A DNA stretch of 64,000 nucleotides, from NCBI RefSeq assembly GCF_039904985.1, contig NZ_CP157005.1, forward strand, positions 3,243,501-3,307,500, given 5' to 3'. Shown in pieces: positions 11,174-21,916 of this stretch (position 1 is its first letter; each line of letters opens with the position of its first letter). The position numbers were made by a program, and so were the translations under genes. The DNA is from Methylomonas sp. AM2-LC (lineage in GTDB: Bacteria; Pseudomonadota; Gammaproteobacteria; Methylococcales; Methylomonadaceae). The notes beneath the pieces were generated by a model. It did no database searches and was not told where the DNA came from. It worked only from the letters and a program-made list of their open reading frames with translations.

Positions 11174-11500
11174 ATGATATCGCCTAGATTATTGCCAGCA
11201 CTGTTATTGACAAGCGGTATGACTATGGCACCAACACAGACAGGATTAACTGCTGAACTGGTTCCTAATAAGAAAAATACACCCATAGTTGCTAACAGTA
11301 CACCTACAGTTAACATTCCAGAAAATAACAAACAAATCCCCAAAAACGCCCCACATGCCAATAGGCAAATGCTACCGATGGGGGAAGCACTAAGCAACAA
11401 TGGTCGTCATATACCCGAAATGGGGCAACAAGCGCCGACAAAACGTGTCATTCCTATGGGTAAAGCTAACGTGCGCTTCAAAGCTACACCAAGCCAGTAA
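11174..11500 (+). CDS. Small exported hypothetical protein
   Basis: 108 residues preceded by a strong ribosome-binding site (AAGGAG, 8 bases before the ATG). Residues 1-27 look like a weak signal peptide (LLPALLLTSGMTMA). The rest is Pro/Asn/Met-rich and low in complexity, with recurring PMG/EMG motifs (LPMGEA, PEMGQQ, IPMGKA). No family is recognised. It is preferred over the overlapping minus-strand frame 11005-11400 because of the ribosome-binding site and the signal-like start. Function unknown. Confidence 0.6.
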   Translation: MISPRLLPALLLTSGMTMAPTQTGLTAELVPNKKNTPIVANSTPTVNIPENNKQIPKNAPHANRQMLPMGEALSNNGRHIPEMGQQAPTKRVIPMGKANVRFKATPSQ

Positions 11501-11560
11501 CACCTGCGTCCGACTGTTTTTTCTTGATTTCTCTAGCCAGATTGATCGTAGCAATGTAAA

Positions 11561-11640
11561 GGAAACTTCGAAAAACCCGGCTTTTGTGCTTCGACAGAGC
11601 TCTCCTGAGTTGTATCGAAGGGCGGTCTTTCGAAGTTTCC
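11561..11640. repeat. Palindromic dispersed repeat, ACTTCGAAAAACC family, copy 1
   Basis: An 80-bp element with near-perfect inverted ends (GGAAACTTCGAAAAACC against GGTCTTTCGAAGTTTCC) and a conserved centre containing TTTTGTGCTTCGACAGAGCT and TTGTATCGAAG. Related copies are at 21551-21702, 56148-56236 and 63961 to the right edge. It would fold into a long hairpin. All copies are intergenic, as for REP-like or MITE-like elements. Confidence 0.85.
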
Positions 11641-11659
11641 TAAAGATTTACCTACCGAA

Positions 11660-11737
11660 TCAGACTTCAGCAAGACTTTTAATTTTTTCCAAAATATAAT
11701 CGACTTTACGCATAACAGTATCAATGAAGGTTTTCAT
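11660..11737 (-). CDS. Possible 25-residue peptide gene
   Basis: An ATG at 11735-11737 sits behind a good ribosome-binding site (AAGGGAG, 6 bases upstream) and encodes 25 codons, MKTFIDTVMRKVDYILEKIK followed by SLAEV, then TGA. The peptide is predicted to be an amphipathic helix. It ends 20 bp before a palindromic repeat. The spacing of the ribosome-binding site and the codon choice suggest it is translated, but there is no family support. Confidence 0.4.
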   Translation of the reverse strand: MKTFIDTVMRKVDYILEKIKSLAEV

Positions 11738-12070
11738 GATGAACTCCCTTAAAGCTTAATTACTTACAATTGTGACGGCTAAAACATTGTGACACTTAGC
11801 CTCTCTGCAATAACAAGCAACATTTACACCATTCTTATAATTTTGCGTACATTCAAGCTTTCTGACCTACCTACTGTTATCGGAATAATTAAATAAGGTT
11901 TATATCCACCATGTGAATGGTGCAAATGCACTGATTTTCTGAACATTAAAGACTTAACAACCAGATAGTTCTCACCAAAAAAGTTGGCATACATGCTGCT
12001 TTAATAGTGATAATACTGACTGTTAACGATACGAATGCTCTATTAACAAGGTTAGCGAGGATTAACTATT
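11738..12070. other. Intergenic region between divergent small genes
   Basis: 333 bp, AT-rich. It presumably holds the promoters for the leftward 25-residue peptide and the rightward lipoprotein gene. No operator or RNA structure was recognised. Confidence 0.4.
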
Positions 12071-12322
12071 ATGAAAACTGTATTGTTTAAATGTTTTGGC
12101 ATTATCATATTAATGATAATCGCACAGGGATGCGTAGGCTATGTTCCGCCACCCCGACCAATGGCTGTTACATCTGCATATCCAGCTTATGGCGGTTATT
12201 ATAATAACTATGGCGCCTATCCGGCGTATGGTTATGGACCGACCTATTATCCGCCAGCTGTTGGCATAGGCATTGGCCCTATGTTTGGTTTTAGAGGGGG
12301 ATGGGGACATCATCACCATTGA
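12071..12322 (+). CDS. Small Tyr/Gly/Pro-rich lipoprotein
   Basis: 83 residues. The N-terminus is a lipoprotein signal (hydrophobic FGIIILMIIAQGC with the lipobox Cys21). The mature part is rich in Tyr, Pro and Gly (YGGYYNNYGAYPAYGYG) and ends in GWGHHHH, a possible metal-binding tail. It is probably anchored in the outer membrane. No enzymatic domain is seen; function unknown. A GAGG ribosome-binding site lies about 11 bases upstream. Confidence 0.7.
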   Translation: MKTVLFKCFGIIILMIIAQGCVGYVPPPRPMAVTSAYPAYGGYYNNYGAYPAYGYGPTYYPPAVGIGIGPMFGFRGGWGHHHH

Positions 12323-12787
12323 ATATCCGATAACTGAATATTTCACACAAAAGCTTTTAAAATGCCTATAGCGATCAAGTAAGCGCTTGAAATCAATATA
12401 TTGCCTATTCAAATCGGGCTAGCAGAAACTGACTACCCCGATTTCTCCGCATGCTATTTATTCGATCATTCAAACAAGCGACTATTTTTTATTACTGGTT
12501 AATCCACTGTTTTTACGTATTTTTATTTTTCTAACCTACTATTGATAACATTCTGCGCAACCCGATAAACTAATTTACGATAGAATAGCGGATTATCTGC
12601 ATAATCGCCCTAGCTGTACTGAGATGTCAATTTATGCACTTGCTCATAGCGGGCGGTGTAAGTCAGTTATCTAGTTCTAGTCAGAGTGGATTTACGCTGA
12701 ATTTAACCCCCTGTTTTTTTGCTGGCCGGATAAATTTGTTTTATGCAGTCATCTGTAAAGTTTTAATATCCAATTGGAGTATTTTGT
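12323..12787. other. Intergenic region upstream of hflK
   Basis: 465 bp with no gene. It contains a hairpin at 12411-12444 (listed separately) and presumably the hflKC promoter in its right third. Confidence 0.4.
12411..12444. terminator. Possible transcription terminator hairpin after the lipoprotein gene
   Basis: AAATCGGG and CCCGATTT form an 8-bp perfect stem with an 18-nt loop, 88 bp after the lipoprotein stop. A- and T-ends on the two strands could allow function in both directions. Confidence 0.35.
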
Positions 12788-13999
12788 ATGTCTTGGAATG
12801 AGCCTGGTGGCGACAAAAAAGACCCTTGGAGTGGTCGCAACGATAATAAAAATCCTCCGGATTTGGATGAGGTAATGCGCTCGTTACAGGAAAAATTAGG
12901 CGGCCTTTTCGGTGGCGGTTCGGGTGGTGGTGATCAGACACCCGGCAATGATTCCGTCTTCAAAGGCTTAGCATTTCTGGGTGCAGCCGCCGCAGTACTG
13001 TGGGGGTTAACTGGATTTTACACAGTAGACGAAGGTACGCGTAGCGTTGTCACGCGTTTGGGTGCCTATGTAGGTACGACACAACCCGGCTTAAACTGGC
13101 ATATTCCCTATCCGATTGAACAACAATTAAATATTAATGTTGAACACCAAAGCTTTATCGAAATCGGTTATCGTTCCGGTGGTGGCCAGGCAACAGGGTC
13201 GGTTCCCAAAGAAGCTATGATGCTTACCAAAGATGAAAATATCGTTGATGTGCGTTTGGCGGTGCAATATCAGGTTAAAGATGCTAAAGACTTTGCCTTT
13301 AATGTCCTTGATCCCGCATCTACTTTAAAACAGGTAACAGAAAGTGTGTTACGTGGCGTAATTGGTCACAGTGATATGGATTTTGTTCTGACCGAAGGCC
13401 GTAGCGAAATTGTACAAGCCATTAAAACTGAAATTCAAACGGTGATGGATAGTTATCAAGCCGGTATTTTAATTACCAGTGTTAACTTACAAGATGCTCA
13501 GCCTCCTGAACAAGTGCAAGGTGCTTTTGAAGATGCTATTAAAGCTCGTGAAGACAAACAACGCCTGATTAATGAAGCAGAAACCTATTCGAATGATGTG
13601 GTACCCAAAGCACGTGGTAAAGCATCACGTATCGTTCAGGAAGCTGAAGGTTACGAACAAAATGTGATTGCGCGAGCTGATGGCGATGTCAGCCATTTTT
13701 CGCAATTATTATCAGAATACAAAAAAGCACCTGCAGTTACCAAGCAACGTATGTATATAGAAGCCATGGAGTCGGTACTTGGACACTCCAACAATATTCT
13801 GGTTGATGTAAAAGGCGGCAATAATATCATGTACTTACCTCTGGATAAAATAGGTGTAAAAACACCAGAGGAAATACAGCAACAGGTTATCAACCACGAA
13901 CCTGTCCCTGCCCCCGCAGCTCAAACTTCAGTTCCGGTAAAAACCGTAAAAACTGATGACAGAGCGGCCAGCCGTGAACACGATTTAAGAGGACGTTAA
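12788..13999 (+). CDS. hflK: FtsH protease modulator HflK
   Basis: 403 residues. A Gly-rich cytoplasmic N-terminus (GGLFGGGSGGG), one membrane segment (about residues 55-78), then an SPFH/band-7 domain (TVDEGTRSVVTRLGAY, NVEHQSFIEIGYRS) and a charged helical C-terminus. HflK and HflC form a large membrane cage around FtsH and tune its proteolysis of membrane proteins. hflC starts one base after the hflK stop. The hfq-hflX genes that often precede it are absent here. Identification is secure. Confidence 0.94.
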   Translation: MSWNEPGGDKKDPWSGRNDNKNPPDLDEVMRSLQEKLGGLFGGGSGGGDQTPGNDSVFKGLAFLGAAAAVLWGLTGFYTVDEGTRSVVTRLGAYVGTTQPGLNWHIPYPIEQQLNINVEHQSFIEIGYRSGGGQATGSVPKEAMMLTKDENIVDVRLAVQYQVKDAKDFAFNVLDPASTLKQVTESVLRGVIGHSDMDFVLTEGRSEIVQAIKTEIQTVMDSYQAGILITSVNLQDAQPPEQVQGAFEDAIKAREDKQRLINEAETYSNDVVPKARGKASRIVQEAEGYEQNVIARADGDVSHFSQLLSEYKKAPAVTKQRMYIEAMESVLGHSNNILVDVKGGNNIMYLPLDKIGVKTPEEIQQQVINHEPVPAPAAQTSVPVKTVKTDDRAASREHDLRGR

Positions 14000-14000
14000 G

Positions 14001-14855
14001 ATGCTGAATAAGATTTTAGTCGCCGCTGGCGCATTGCTTTTACTCTTATCCATGTCGGTTTTCACTGTAGGTGTTACTGAACGTGTCATTAAATTTCAAT
14101 TAGGTGAAATTATAGGCACTGATTTTCAGCCTGGACTGCACTTTAAATGGCCGTTTGTGAATAATGTAATCAAGTTTGATTCGCGCATTCTGACCATGGA
14201 TTCCACTCCCGAACGTTTTTTAACTGCCGAAAAGAAAAACGTCATCGTCGATTCGTTTGTTAAATGGCGTATTGGCGATGTAAAAGTGTTTTATACGACA
14301 GTATCTGGTGATGTTAATCAGGCCAATGTACGTCTGGATCAAATTATCAAAGACTCTTTTCGCAGTGAATTCAGCAAACGAGAAATTAAGCAACTGGTAT
14401 CTACCGACCGCAGCATTATTCGTGAAGCCCTGATTACCAACGTTTCACCACATGCAAAAAAAATGGGCATAGAGATTGTAGACGTACAGGTTAAGCGTAT
14501 TGATTTGCCCCCTGAAGTCAGCAACTCTGTTTATCAACGTATGGAAGCGGAACGCGCTCGGGTTGCGCGTGAATTTCGTTCTCAGGGTTCTGAAGAAGCT
14601 GAGCGCATTCGTGCCAATGCCGACAAACAACAGGCTATCATTCTAGCAAATGCTTATCGTGACTCTGAAGTATTACGCGGCGAAGGTGATGCCAAAGCCG
14701 CAGAAGTTTACGCTAAAAACTATAGTGAAGATCCTGATTTCTATGCTTTTTATCGCAGCATGATTGCCTACAGACTCAGCTTGGGTAAATCTGGAAATAT
14801 TATGGTATTGGAACCAAATTCGGATTTCTTCAAATTTTTCAAGAATCAGAAATAA
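14001..14855 (+). CDS. hflC: FtsH protease modulator HflC
   Basis: 284 residues, typical HflC length. An N-terminal membrane anchor (about 5-24) is followed by an SPFH domain (GVTERVIKFQLGEIIG, RILTMDSTPERFLTAEKK) and the helical ERARVAREFRSQG segment. It pairs with HflK in the FtsH-regulating complex. It sits directly behind hflK and is followed by an intrinsic-terminator-like hairpin. Confidence 0.94.
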   Translation: MLNKILVAAGALLLLLSMSVFTVGVTERVIKFQLGEIIGTDFQPGLHFKWPFVNNVIKFDSRILTMDSTPERFLTAEKKNVIVDSFVKWRIGDVKVFYTTVSGDVNQANVRLDQIIKDSFRSEFSKREIKQLVSTDRSIIREALITNVSPHAKKMGIEIVDVQVKRIDLPPEVSNSVYQRMEAERARVAREFRSQGSEEAERIRANADKQQAIILANAYRDSEVLRGEGDAKAAEVYAKNYSEDPDFYAFYRSMIAYRLSLGKSGNIMVLEPNSDFFKFFKNQK

Positions 14856-14879
14856 GCTTACACTTTCGAAATGCTGCAT

Positions 14880-14908
14880 AAACGCTCCGTCTGACGATGG
14901 GGCGTTTT
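14880..14908 (+). terminator. Intrinsic terminator after hflC
   Basis: The stem AAACGC-CC pairs with GG-GCGTTT around a 10-nt loop and ends in TTTT, about 25 bp after hflC and 22 bp before hisZ. Confidence 0.7.
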
Positions 14909-14930
14909 CTGCGATTGGGATATACAAAAT

Positions 14931-16124
14931 ATGCAAAAATCAGACTCTTGGCTTTTACCGGAAGGTATTGATGAAGTTTTGCCTGCACAGGCAGAACCCC
15001 TTGAACGTTTACGCCGCCAACTACTCGACACCTTTGCTTGCTGGGGTTACGATCTGGTTATTCCGCCCTTTGTGGACTTTCTGGATTCGCTACTTACTGG
15101 ATCGGGACACGATCTGGATTTGCAAACCTTTAAACTGACGGACCAGATAAGCGGAAAAATGCTGGGGGTACGTGCAGATATGACTCCACAGGTGGCTAGA
15201 ATTGATGCACATAATTTAAAACATAACTGGCCAACCCGCCTATGTTATGTCGGCACCATTTTGCATACTCTGGGTGATCCGCTAGAAAAAACCCGTAGCC
15301 CTATGCAAATAGGTGCCGAATTGTATGGTCATGCGGGCATAGAAAGCGATTATGAAATCATCTCCCTGATGCTGGAAACTTTGTCGATCAGTGGTCTGGA
15401 AAATGTACACCTTGATTTGGGACATGTGGGTATCTACCGCGCACTGATTGCCGAGGCGGGATTAAATAGTCAGCAAGAAAGTGTGCTGTTTGATATTTTA
15501 CAACGCAAGGCGGGCAGCGAACTACAAGAGTTGATACAGGAACTGGCTATTGATAAAGTTTACAAAGAGCTGTTAATCGCTCTACCCAAATTAAATGGCA
15601 GTGCTGATGTATTACATAAAGCAATCGATCTGTTTAAAGGTATCAACAATGTGCATATCAACCAGGCATTGCAAGATTTGCAAAATATAGGGAACAAACT
15701 GCGTCGCGACTTCCCTGCCCTACCTGTCAGTTTTGACTTGGCTGAATTACGTGGTTATCACTATCATACCGGTTTGGTTTTTGCAGCTTTCATACCGGCG
15801 ATTGGCAGGGAGATTGCTCGCGGTGGTCGTTATGACAATATCGGCCAAATTTTTGGACGCGCCCGGGCTGCTACAGGTTTTAGTGCCGATTTAAAAGTGT
15901 TGGTCGGCATCTACAAACAAAGCCAGACAACTGCACAAATACCCGTGATATTCGCACCTTTTGTGGATGATCACGAACTGGCAGAAACCATACGTGACTT
16001 GCGTGCTGAAGGCAGCCGCGTCATTCAGTTTCTGCCCAATCAATCAGGGAGCGCCGCGGATTTGGGTTGTACCGCTACGCTGGAAAAACAGGATCACCGC
16101 TGGATTGTTAAAGAATTATTATAA
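14931..16124 (+). CDS. hisZ: ATP phosphoribosyltransferase regulatory subunit HisZ
   Basis: 397 residues, class II aminoacyl-tRNA-synthetase-like fold related to HisRS (motif-2-like VRADMTPQVARI, motif-3-like GRYDNIGQIFGRARAATGFS) but lacking the anticodon-binding domain. HisZ partners with the short form of HisG in the first step of histidine biosynthesis. The order hflK-hflC-hisZ-purA is common in gammaproteobacteria. purA starts 12 bp downstream, so the two are probably cotranscribed. Confidence 0.93.
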   Translation: MQKSDSWLLPEGIDEVLPAQAEPLERLRRQLLDTFACWGYDLVIPPFVDFLDSLLTGSGHDLDLQTFKLTDQISGKMLGVRADMTPQVARIDAHNLKHNWPTRLCYVGTILHTLGDPLEKTRSPMQIGAELYGHAGIESDYEIISLMLETLSISGLENVHLDLGHVGIYRALIAEAGLNSQQESVLFDILQRKAGSELQELIQELAIDKVYKELLIALPKLNGSADVLHKAIDLFKGINNVHINQALQDLQNIGNKLRRDFPALPVSFDLAELRGYHYHTGLVFAAFIPAIGREIARGGRYDNIGQIFGRARAATGFSADLKVLVGIYKQSQTTAQIPVIFAPFVDDHELAETIRDLRAEGSRVIQFLPNQSGSAADLGCTATLEKQDHRWIVKELL

Positions 16125-16133
16125 GGTTTATAA

Positions 16134-17426
<1,293 letters not shown>

Positions 17427-17453
17427 CCCTGCACTGTGTAGCTTACTTAAAAA

Positions 17454-17497
17454 ACCGATGTTGGTGTTTTGAAAAATTCACCTTAAATCGGTATTTT
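17454..17497 (+). terminator. Terminator-like hairpin after purA
   Basis: ACCGAT pairs with ATCGGT, with an inner GGTG/CACC pairing, followed by ATTTT; 28 bp beyond the purA stop. Confidence 0.55.
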
Positions 17498-17580
17498 ATA
17501 GGGCGTCTATAGCGTAGCGTATTGCCCCGGAAGCACAGAACCCAATAAGTGCAGCTTTAATGTATTTTATAGCTGTACTT

Positions 17581-17608
17581 GTTGGGTTACGCTTGCGCCT
17601 AACCCAAC
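17581..17608. repeat. Dispersed inverted repeat, GTTGGGTTA/TAACCCAAC family, copy 1
   Basis: Perfect 9-bp arms around a 10-nt loop. Related copies are at 32497-32527 and 58530-58557. All are intergenic. This one lies just before xseA. Confidence 0.75.
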
Positions 17609-17642
17609 GCCATTGAAATCTCCCAAAACCATACAGCCAACC

Positions 17643-18983
17643 ATGCAAGCTGAAACCGTCTACAGCGTATCGCAACTTAACCGTGAAACCAAACGCCTGC
17701 TGGCCAGTCATTTTTTAAGCGTACAAGTAGCCGGTGAAATCTCTAATCTGAGCATGCCTTCTTCGGGACATATTTATTTCACTCTCAAAGATGCGCAAGC
17801 GCAAATCCGTTGTGCCATGTTTAAGGGCCAGCAACTACGCCTACGCTTTAAACCTGACAACGGCAAACAGATTGTAGTGACCGCTCAGGTCAGTCTTTAT
17901 GAACCACGCGGTGATTTTCAACTCGTGGTTGAACATATGCAAGAAGCTGGCGATGGTGCTTTGCGGCTGGCGTTTGAAAAACTAAAATACCAATTGCAAC
18001 AAGAAGGTCTGTTTGCCGAGGACAGAAAAAAACCATTGCCGTTACTGCCTAGTTGTATTGGTGTTATAACCTCCTCTAGCGGAGCAGCTATTCACGATAT
18101 TCTCAGTGTATTAAAACGTCGCTTTCCAGCCATACCCGTCATCATTTATCCCGTGGCTGTGCAAGGCGATGCGGCCAAAACGGAAATTGAGCAGGCGCTG
18201 GCAACGGCAAATCAACAACAGCGGGTCGATGTCATTATTTTGGGTCGTGGCGGTGGTTCGCTAGAAGATTTATGGGCGTTTAACGAAGAACGGGTAGCGC
18301 GTGCTATAGCTGCCAGTAAAATTCCTGTTATCTCTGCCGTCGGACATGAAGTGGATGTAACCATCGCCGATTTTGTAGCCGACTTACGAGCCGCCACACC
18401 AACTGCTGCCGCAGAACATGCGGTACCTGAACAAAACGAATGGTTACAGAACTTTCAGGCCTACGAACAACATTTAACGCAACAATTGCAACGTCGATTT
18501 CAGCAACAACAGCAAAAATTGCACTGGCTGATAAAAGCGTTACAACAACAACATCCTGGGCAAAAATTGCAACGCAATGCTCAACGGCTAGATGAGCTGG
18601 AGTTGCGTATCAAACAAGCAATGTATCGGCAAATACAAGCTTTAAACCAGCAGGTATCAATTTACAGTCACCAACTTAAACAATGGCAACCGCAGCAACG
18701 AATAACCAGCCACCAGCAGCAACTGGCTTTTTTTCAGCAACGCTTGCACACTGCCATGAAAGCCAAACTGACGGTTTTGCAAAATACCCAAGCTGCATTA
18801 AGTCAAACCCTCAATGCAGTCAGTCCCCTGGCTACCTTACAGCGCGGTTATACCATTACACAACGTCAGGACAATTTGCAACTCGTAAAACACGCAACAC
18901 AACTAAAAGTGGACGATATAATCGTTAATCGCTTAGCGCATGGTCAAATAGTGAGTCAGGTAAAAAAAATAGTGATTGATTAA
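17643..18983 (+). CDS. xseA: Exodeoxyribonuclease VII large subunit
   Basis: 446 residues from the ATG at 17643; the frame also allows a TTG start at 17613. The ATG is preferred because the protein then starts just before the conserved VYSVSQLNRETKRLL. An N-terminal OB-fold (about 1-100) is followed by the catalytic region (GRGGGSLEDLWAFN, GHEVDVTIADFVADLRA) and a long Gln-rich coiled coil (about 270-400). It degrades single-stranded DNA with XseB; xseB is not in the window. Neither start has a clear ribosome-binding site. Confidence 0.93.
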   Translation: MQAETVYSVSQLNRETKRLLASHFLSVQVAGEISNLSMPSSGHIYFTLKDAQAQIRCAMFKGQQLRLRFKPDNGKQIVVTAQVSLYEPRGDFQLVVEHMQEAGDGALRLAFEKLKYQLQQEGLFAEDRKKPLPLLPSCIGVITSSSGAAIHDILSVLKRRFPAIPVIIYPVAVQGDAAKTEIEQALATANQQQRVDVIILGRGGGSLEDLWAFNEERVARAIAASKIPVISAVGHEVDVTIADFVADLRAATPTAAAEHAVPEQNEWLQNFQAYEQHLTQQLQRRFQQQQQKLHWLIKALQQQHPGQKLQRNAQRLDELELRIKQAMYRQIQALNQQVSIYSHQLKQWQPQQRITSHQQQLAFFQQRLHTAMKAKLTVLQNTQAALSQTLNAVSPLATLQRGYTITQRQDNLQLVKHATQLKVDDIIVNRLAHGQIVSQVKKIVID

Positions 18984-19131
18984 AGCTATCTTGCTTATTC
19001 TAAATATGAAAAAATAGCCCTAGTATTCACTTTTGCCCCTATCCCGTTTTTAGTCCAAGGTGGAATTACCAAATGAATCAAGGACAATTAAGAACAGTTT
19101 GCAAAACCACTATCCTAGTTTCGCATCCTAA

Positions 19132-21495
19132 TTGAGAAAAACAGTGTTTGTTCCCAAACCCTTGAAATCACTATTCATCAGTTTTGTATTACTGGTTTGT
19201 TTATTAGCTATTGGCTTATCCTATTTACTATTTGCTTCATTGCCCATAGAAAATGGTAGGCAGCAACTAACTGGCTTAAGCGCTAGCGTTACCGTTAATG
19301 CCGATAAATTAGGCATACCCAGTATTCAGGCCAACAATCGTAATGATGCTTTTCGCGTTTTAGGTTTTTTACATGCGCGTGATCGACTCTTCCAAATGGA
19401 TTTGATGCGCCGCATGAGTGGCGGGCGTTTGGCTGAAGTTTTTGGCGAAAAAGCCATTAACATTGATAAGACTCAACGTCATTACCAACTCAATCAGACA
19501 GCAGCATCCATCGTTCGAAACTTACCTAAAAACCAACTTGCCGTGCTTTCTGCCTATGTCGAAGGAGTGAATGCATTTATCGCTCAAGCCCCAATTTTAC
19601 CCCCTGAATTTATAGCACTCAATTATCGCCCTGATGCCTGGCGTGCAGAAGATAGTTTATTGGTTGCTCTACACATGTTTCAAACGCTTAATGGTCAAGA
19701 ACAGGATGAACGCATGTTAAGCGTGATGGATAAAATGCTTTCACCAGCGCTAGTTAAATTTTTGACACCCGATACGGATCAATACGCAACCGTTTTGGTG
19801 GGCGGGGCGCTATCGCATCGGCCGGCATCGGCAATTCCAATTGCCGATTTTAAACAACTCACTAGTCAAACTATCAAATTAGCACAAGGTGCAGTCGACA
19901 CGGAAACCAACATTGCCGGTTCAAATAATTGGGTCGTCGCGGGTACCAAAACCTTGGATGGACGTGCCATCATTGCTAACGATATGCATTTAAAACTAAA
20001 CACACCTAATATTTGGTTCCGCGCCGAATTACGCTATGGAGAGTACTTTCTTAACGGTGTGACTTTGCCGGGTTTGCCGGTACAAATTGTGGGAAGTAAT
20101 CAATATGTTGCTTGGGGTTTTACCAATGCAACAGCTGATTTGCTGGATTTAGTTCGCCTAAACATTAATCCAGACAATAATCAGGAATACCTTACTCCGC
20201 AAGGTTGGCGTAGATTTACCCAACAGTCTGACATCATCAAGATTAAGGGGGGTAAAGAAATACCGATAGAACTGCGCTCTACTATTTGGGGACCGGTATC
20301 TAATCAACCTTTATTAGAGCAACCAGTTGCTATTAAATGGACTGCTCTTGAACCCAACGCTGTCGATTTTGGCTTATTGGATATGGATAAAGTTAAATCC
20401 GTAGCACAAGCTATGACGGTACTTAATCAAGCTGGTGGCCCACCACAAAATGTGGTGCTAGCCGATAGTGATGGCCATATAGGCTGGACGTATATGGGAC
20501 GTTTTCCAAAGCGCAAGGGATTTGATGGTCTTGTCAGTCTATCCTGGTCTGAGGCGTCTTCAATTTGGGATGGATTTATTCCAGCAGAGGAATTACCGCG
20601 CCTGCTCGATCCAGCATCCGGATTTATTGCCACGGCTAATAACCGCACACTAGGGAAAGAATATCCTTATATTATGGGTTATAACTGGGCACTTGGTTAT
20701 AGAGCCTATCGTATCTCAGAGTTATTGGGACAAAACAACGCAATCACCGAACAGGATATGCTGCAAATTCAGCTAGACACCCGCTCAGAAATTTTTGATT
20801 TTTATCGTGATCTGGCACTGAAAGTATTAAATGGCTCAGCAAATAGCCAAATAGAATCCGCCATACGCGCCTGGGACGGCCATATGCATAGCGATAGTAA
20901 AGGCATTGCCTTATTAATTGCGTTTCGCAGTCAATTAGCAGAAGCCTTATTCGCTAAAGTGGTTGAGCGCTGCCGACAATCTGATCCAGATTTTGTTTAT
21001 GCTTGGCGAGAAATGGAAACTCCGCTCCGCGCACTGCTAACGCAACGTCCTGCTGGTGTTCTTCCTGCCCAATATCAAGATGATTGGGATCAATTCATTT
21101 TACAAACATTGCAATCATCCGCTGTTAATCTAGCAGATAAATATCCTCAGACTACAATAGATCAACTTGATTGGAAAACCGTCAATCGCGTTTCTCTAAC
21201 CCATCCCCTCAGTAAAGGTTTGCCCATGCTGGCGACACTATTGAACATTGATGATTTTAATAGCGATGGTTGTGCAGGTTTCTGTATCAAGGTATTGGCA
21301 AATGCGCATGGAGCAAGTGAGCGCCTAGTGGTATCGCCAGCACATCCAGAGGACGGCATACTGCAAATGCCAGGCGGTCAATCAGGACATCCGTTTTCCA
21401 GACATTACCGAGATCAGCATCCGTTTTGGTATGCAGGAGGAATAACGCCATTTACCCCTACTGAAAGCGTACAAACCCTGCAATTTACACCCTAA
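19132..21495 (+). CDS. Penicillin acylase family protein (Ntn hydrolase)
   Basis: 787 residues. An N-terminal membrane segment or signal (about 9-32) is followed by the A-chain (NRNDAFRVLGFLHARDRLFQ) and the autocleavage site with the Ntn nucleophile Ser264 in AGSNNWVVAG, then the B-chain (ANDMHL, QYVAWGFTNATADLLDL). Such enzymes are exported, self-cleave and hydrolyse amides, often N-acyl homoserine lactones, but the substrate cannot be read from sequence. The TTG at 19132 directly follows an in-frame TAA, so the start can only be here or later (a GTG at 19144 is possible). Confidence 0.88.
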   Translation: MRKTVFVPKPLKSLFISFVLLVCLLAIGLSYLLFASLPIENGRQQLTGLSASVTVNADKLGIPSIQANNRNDAFRVLGFLHARDRLFQMDLMRRMSGGRLAEVFGEKAINIDKTQRHYQLNQTAASIVRNLPKNQLAVLSAYVEGVNAFIAQAPILPPEFIALNYRPDAWRAEDSLLVALHMFQTLNGQEQDERMLSVMDKMLSPALVKFLTPDTDQYATVLVGGALSHRPASAIPIADFKQLTSQTIKLAQGAVDTETNIAGSNNWVVAGTKTLDGRAIIANDMHLKLNTPNIWFRAELRYGEYFLNGVTLPGLPVQIVGSNQYVAWGFTNATADLLDLVRLNINPDNNQEYLTPQGWRRFTQQSDIIKIKGGKEIPIELRSTIWGPVSNQPLLEQPVAIKWTALEPNAVDFGLLDMDKVKSVAQAMTVLNQAGGPPQNVVLADSDGHIGWTYMGRFPKRKGFDGLVSLSWSEASSIWDGFIPAEELPRLLDPASGFIATANNRTLGKEYPYIMGYNWALGYRAYRISELLGQNNAITEQDMLQIQLDTRSEIFDFYRDLALKVLNGSANSQIESAIRAWDGHMHSDSKGIALLIAFRSQLAEALFAKVVERCRQSDPDFVYAWREMETPLRALLTQRPAGVLPAQYQDDWDQFILQTLQSSAVNLADKYPQTTIDQLDWKTVNRVSLTHPLSKGLPMLATLLNIDDFNSDGCAGFCIKVLANAHGASERLVVSPAHPEDGILQMPGGQSGHPFSRHYRDQHPFWYAGGITPFTPTESVQTLQFTP

Positions 21496-21550
21496 ATTTG
21501 CCCAATAATGTTGCCAAGCCTAAGTTTTCTGAGCAATGTCAGTAGCAAGC

Positions 21551-21702
21551 TATAGGGAACTTCGAAAAACCTAGCTTTTGTGCTTCGATAGAGCTCTTCT
21601 GAGTTATATCGAAGGGCTCAGCACGAACGGTAGGCTATTGATATATAAATACCACCGTTCGCCCTGAGCTTGTCGAAGGGTGGTTTTTCGAAGCTCCCTA
21701 TA
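21551..21702. repeat. Palindromic dispersed repeat, ACTTCGAAAAACC family, copy 2 with nested palindrome
   Basis: A 152-bp element with ends TATAGGGAACTTCGAAAAAC and GTTTTTCGAAGCTCCCTATA. It carries an internal second inverted repeat at about 21613-21680 (GCTCAGCACGAACGGT against ACCGTTCGCCCTGAGC). The nested part matches the AGCTTGTCGAAGG type of bacterial intergenic repeat. The surrounding 21496-21916 holds nothing else recognisable. Confidence 0.85.
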
Positions 21703-21916
21703 CATAACAAACTCTAATCTTACCGCCTAAATTCTTCACTCTATAGGTATTTCTACGTATATTCATTCTGTATAAACTCATTAGAATCTAACACCGAACA
21801 CCAGCAGTATGTGGCAGCATGTTGATGAACTATGAACCTTACAGTTTCTAGGACAATCTGCATCTGTCGAATTTTAAATTCTAGCGTTACGATTTTAACT
21901 TTTTGGAGTATTCAAT

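Noticed and set aside
11005..11400. 131-residue minus-strand hydrophobic frame
   Set aside because: It overlaps the plus-strand gene at 11174 that has a strong ribosome-binding site; its C-terminal half has no protein-like character.
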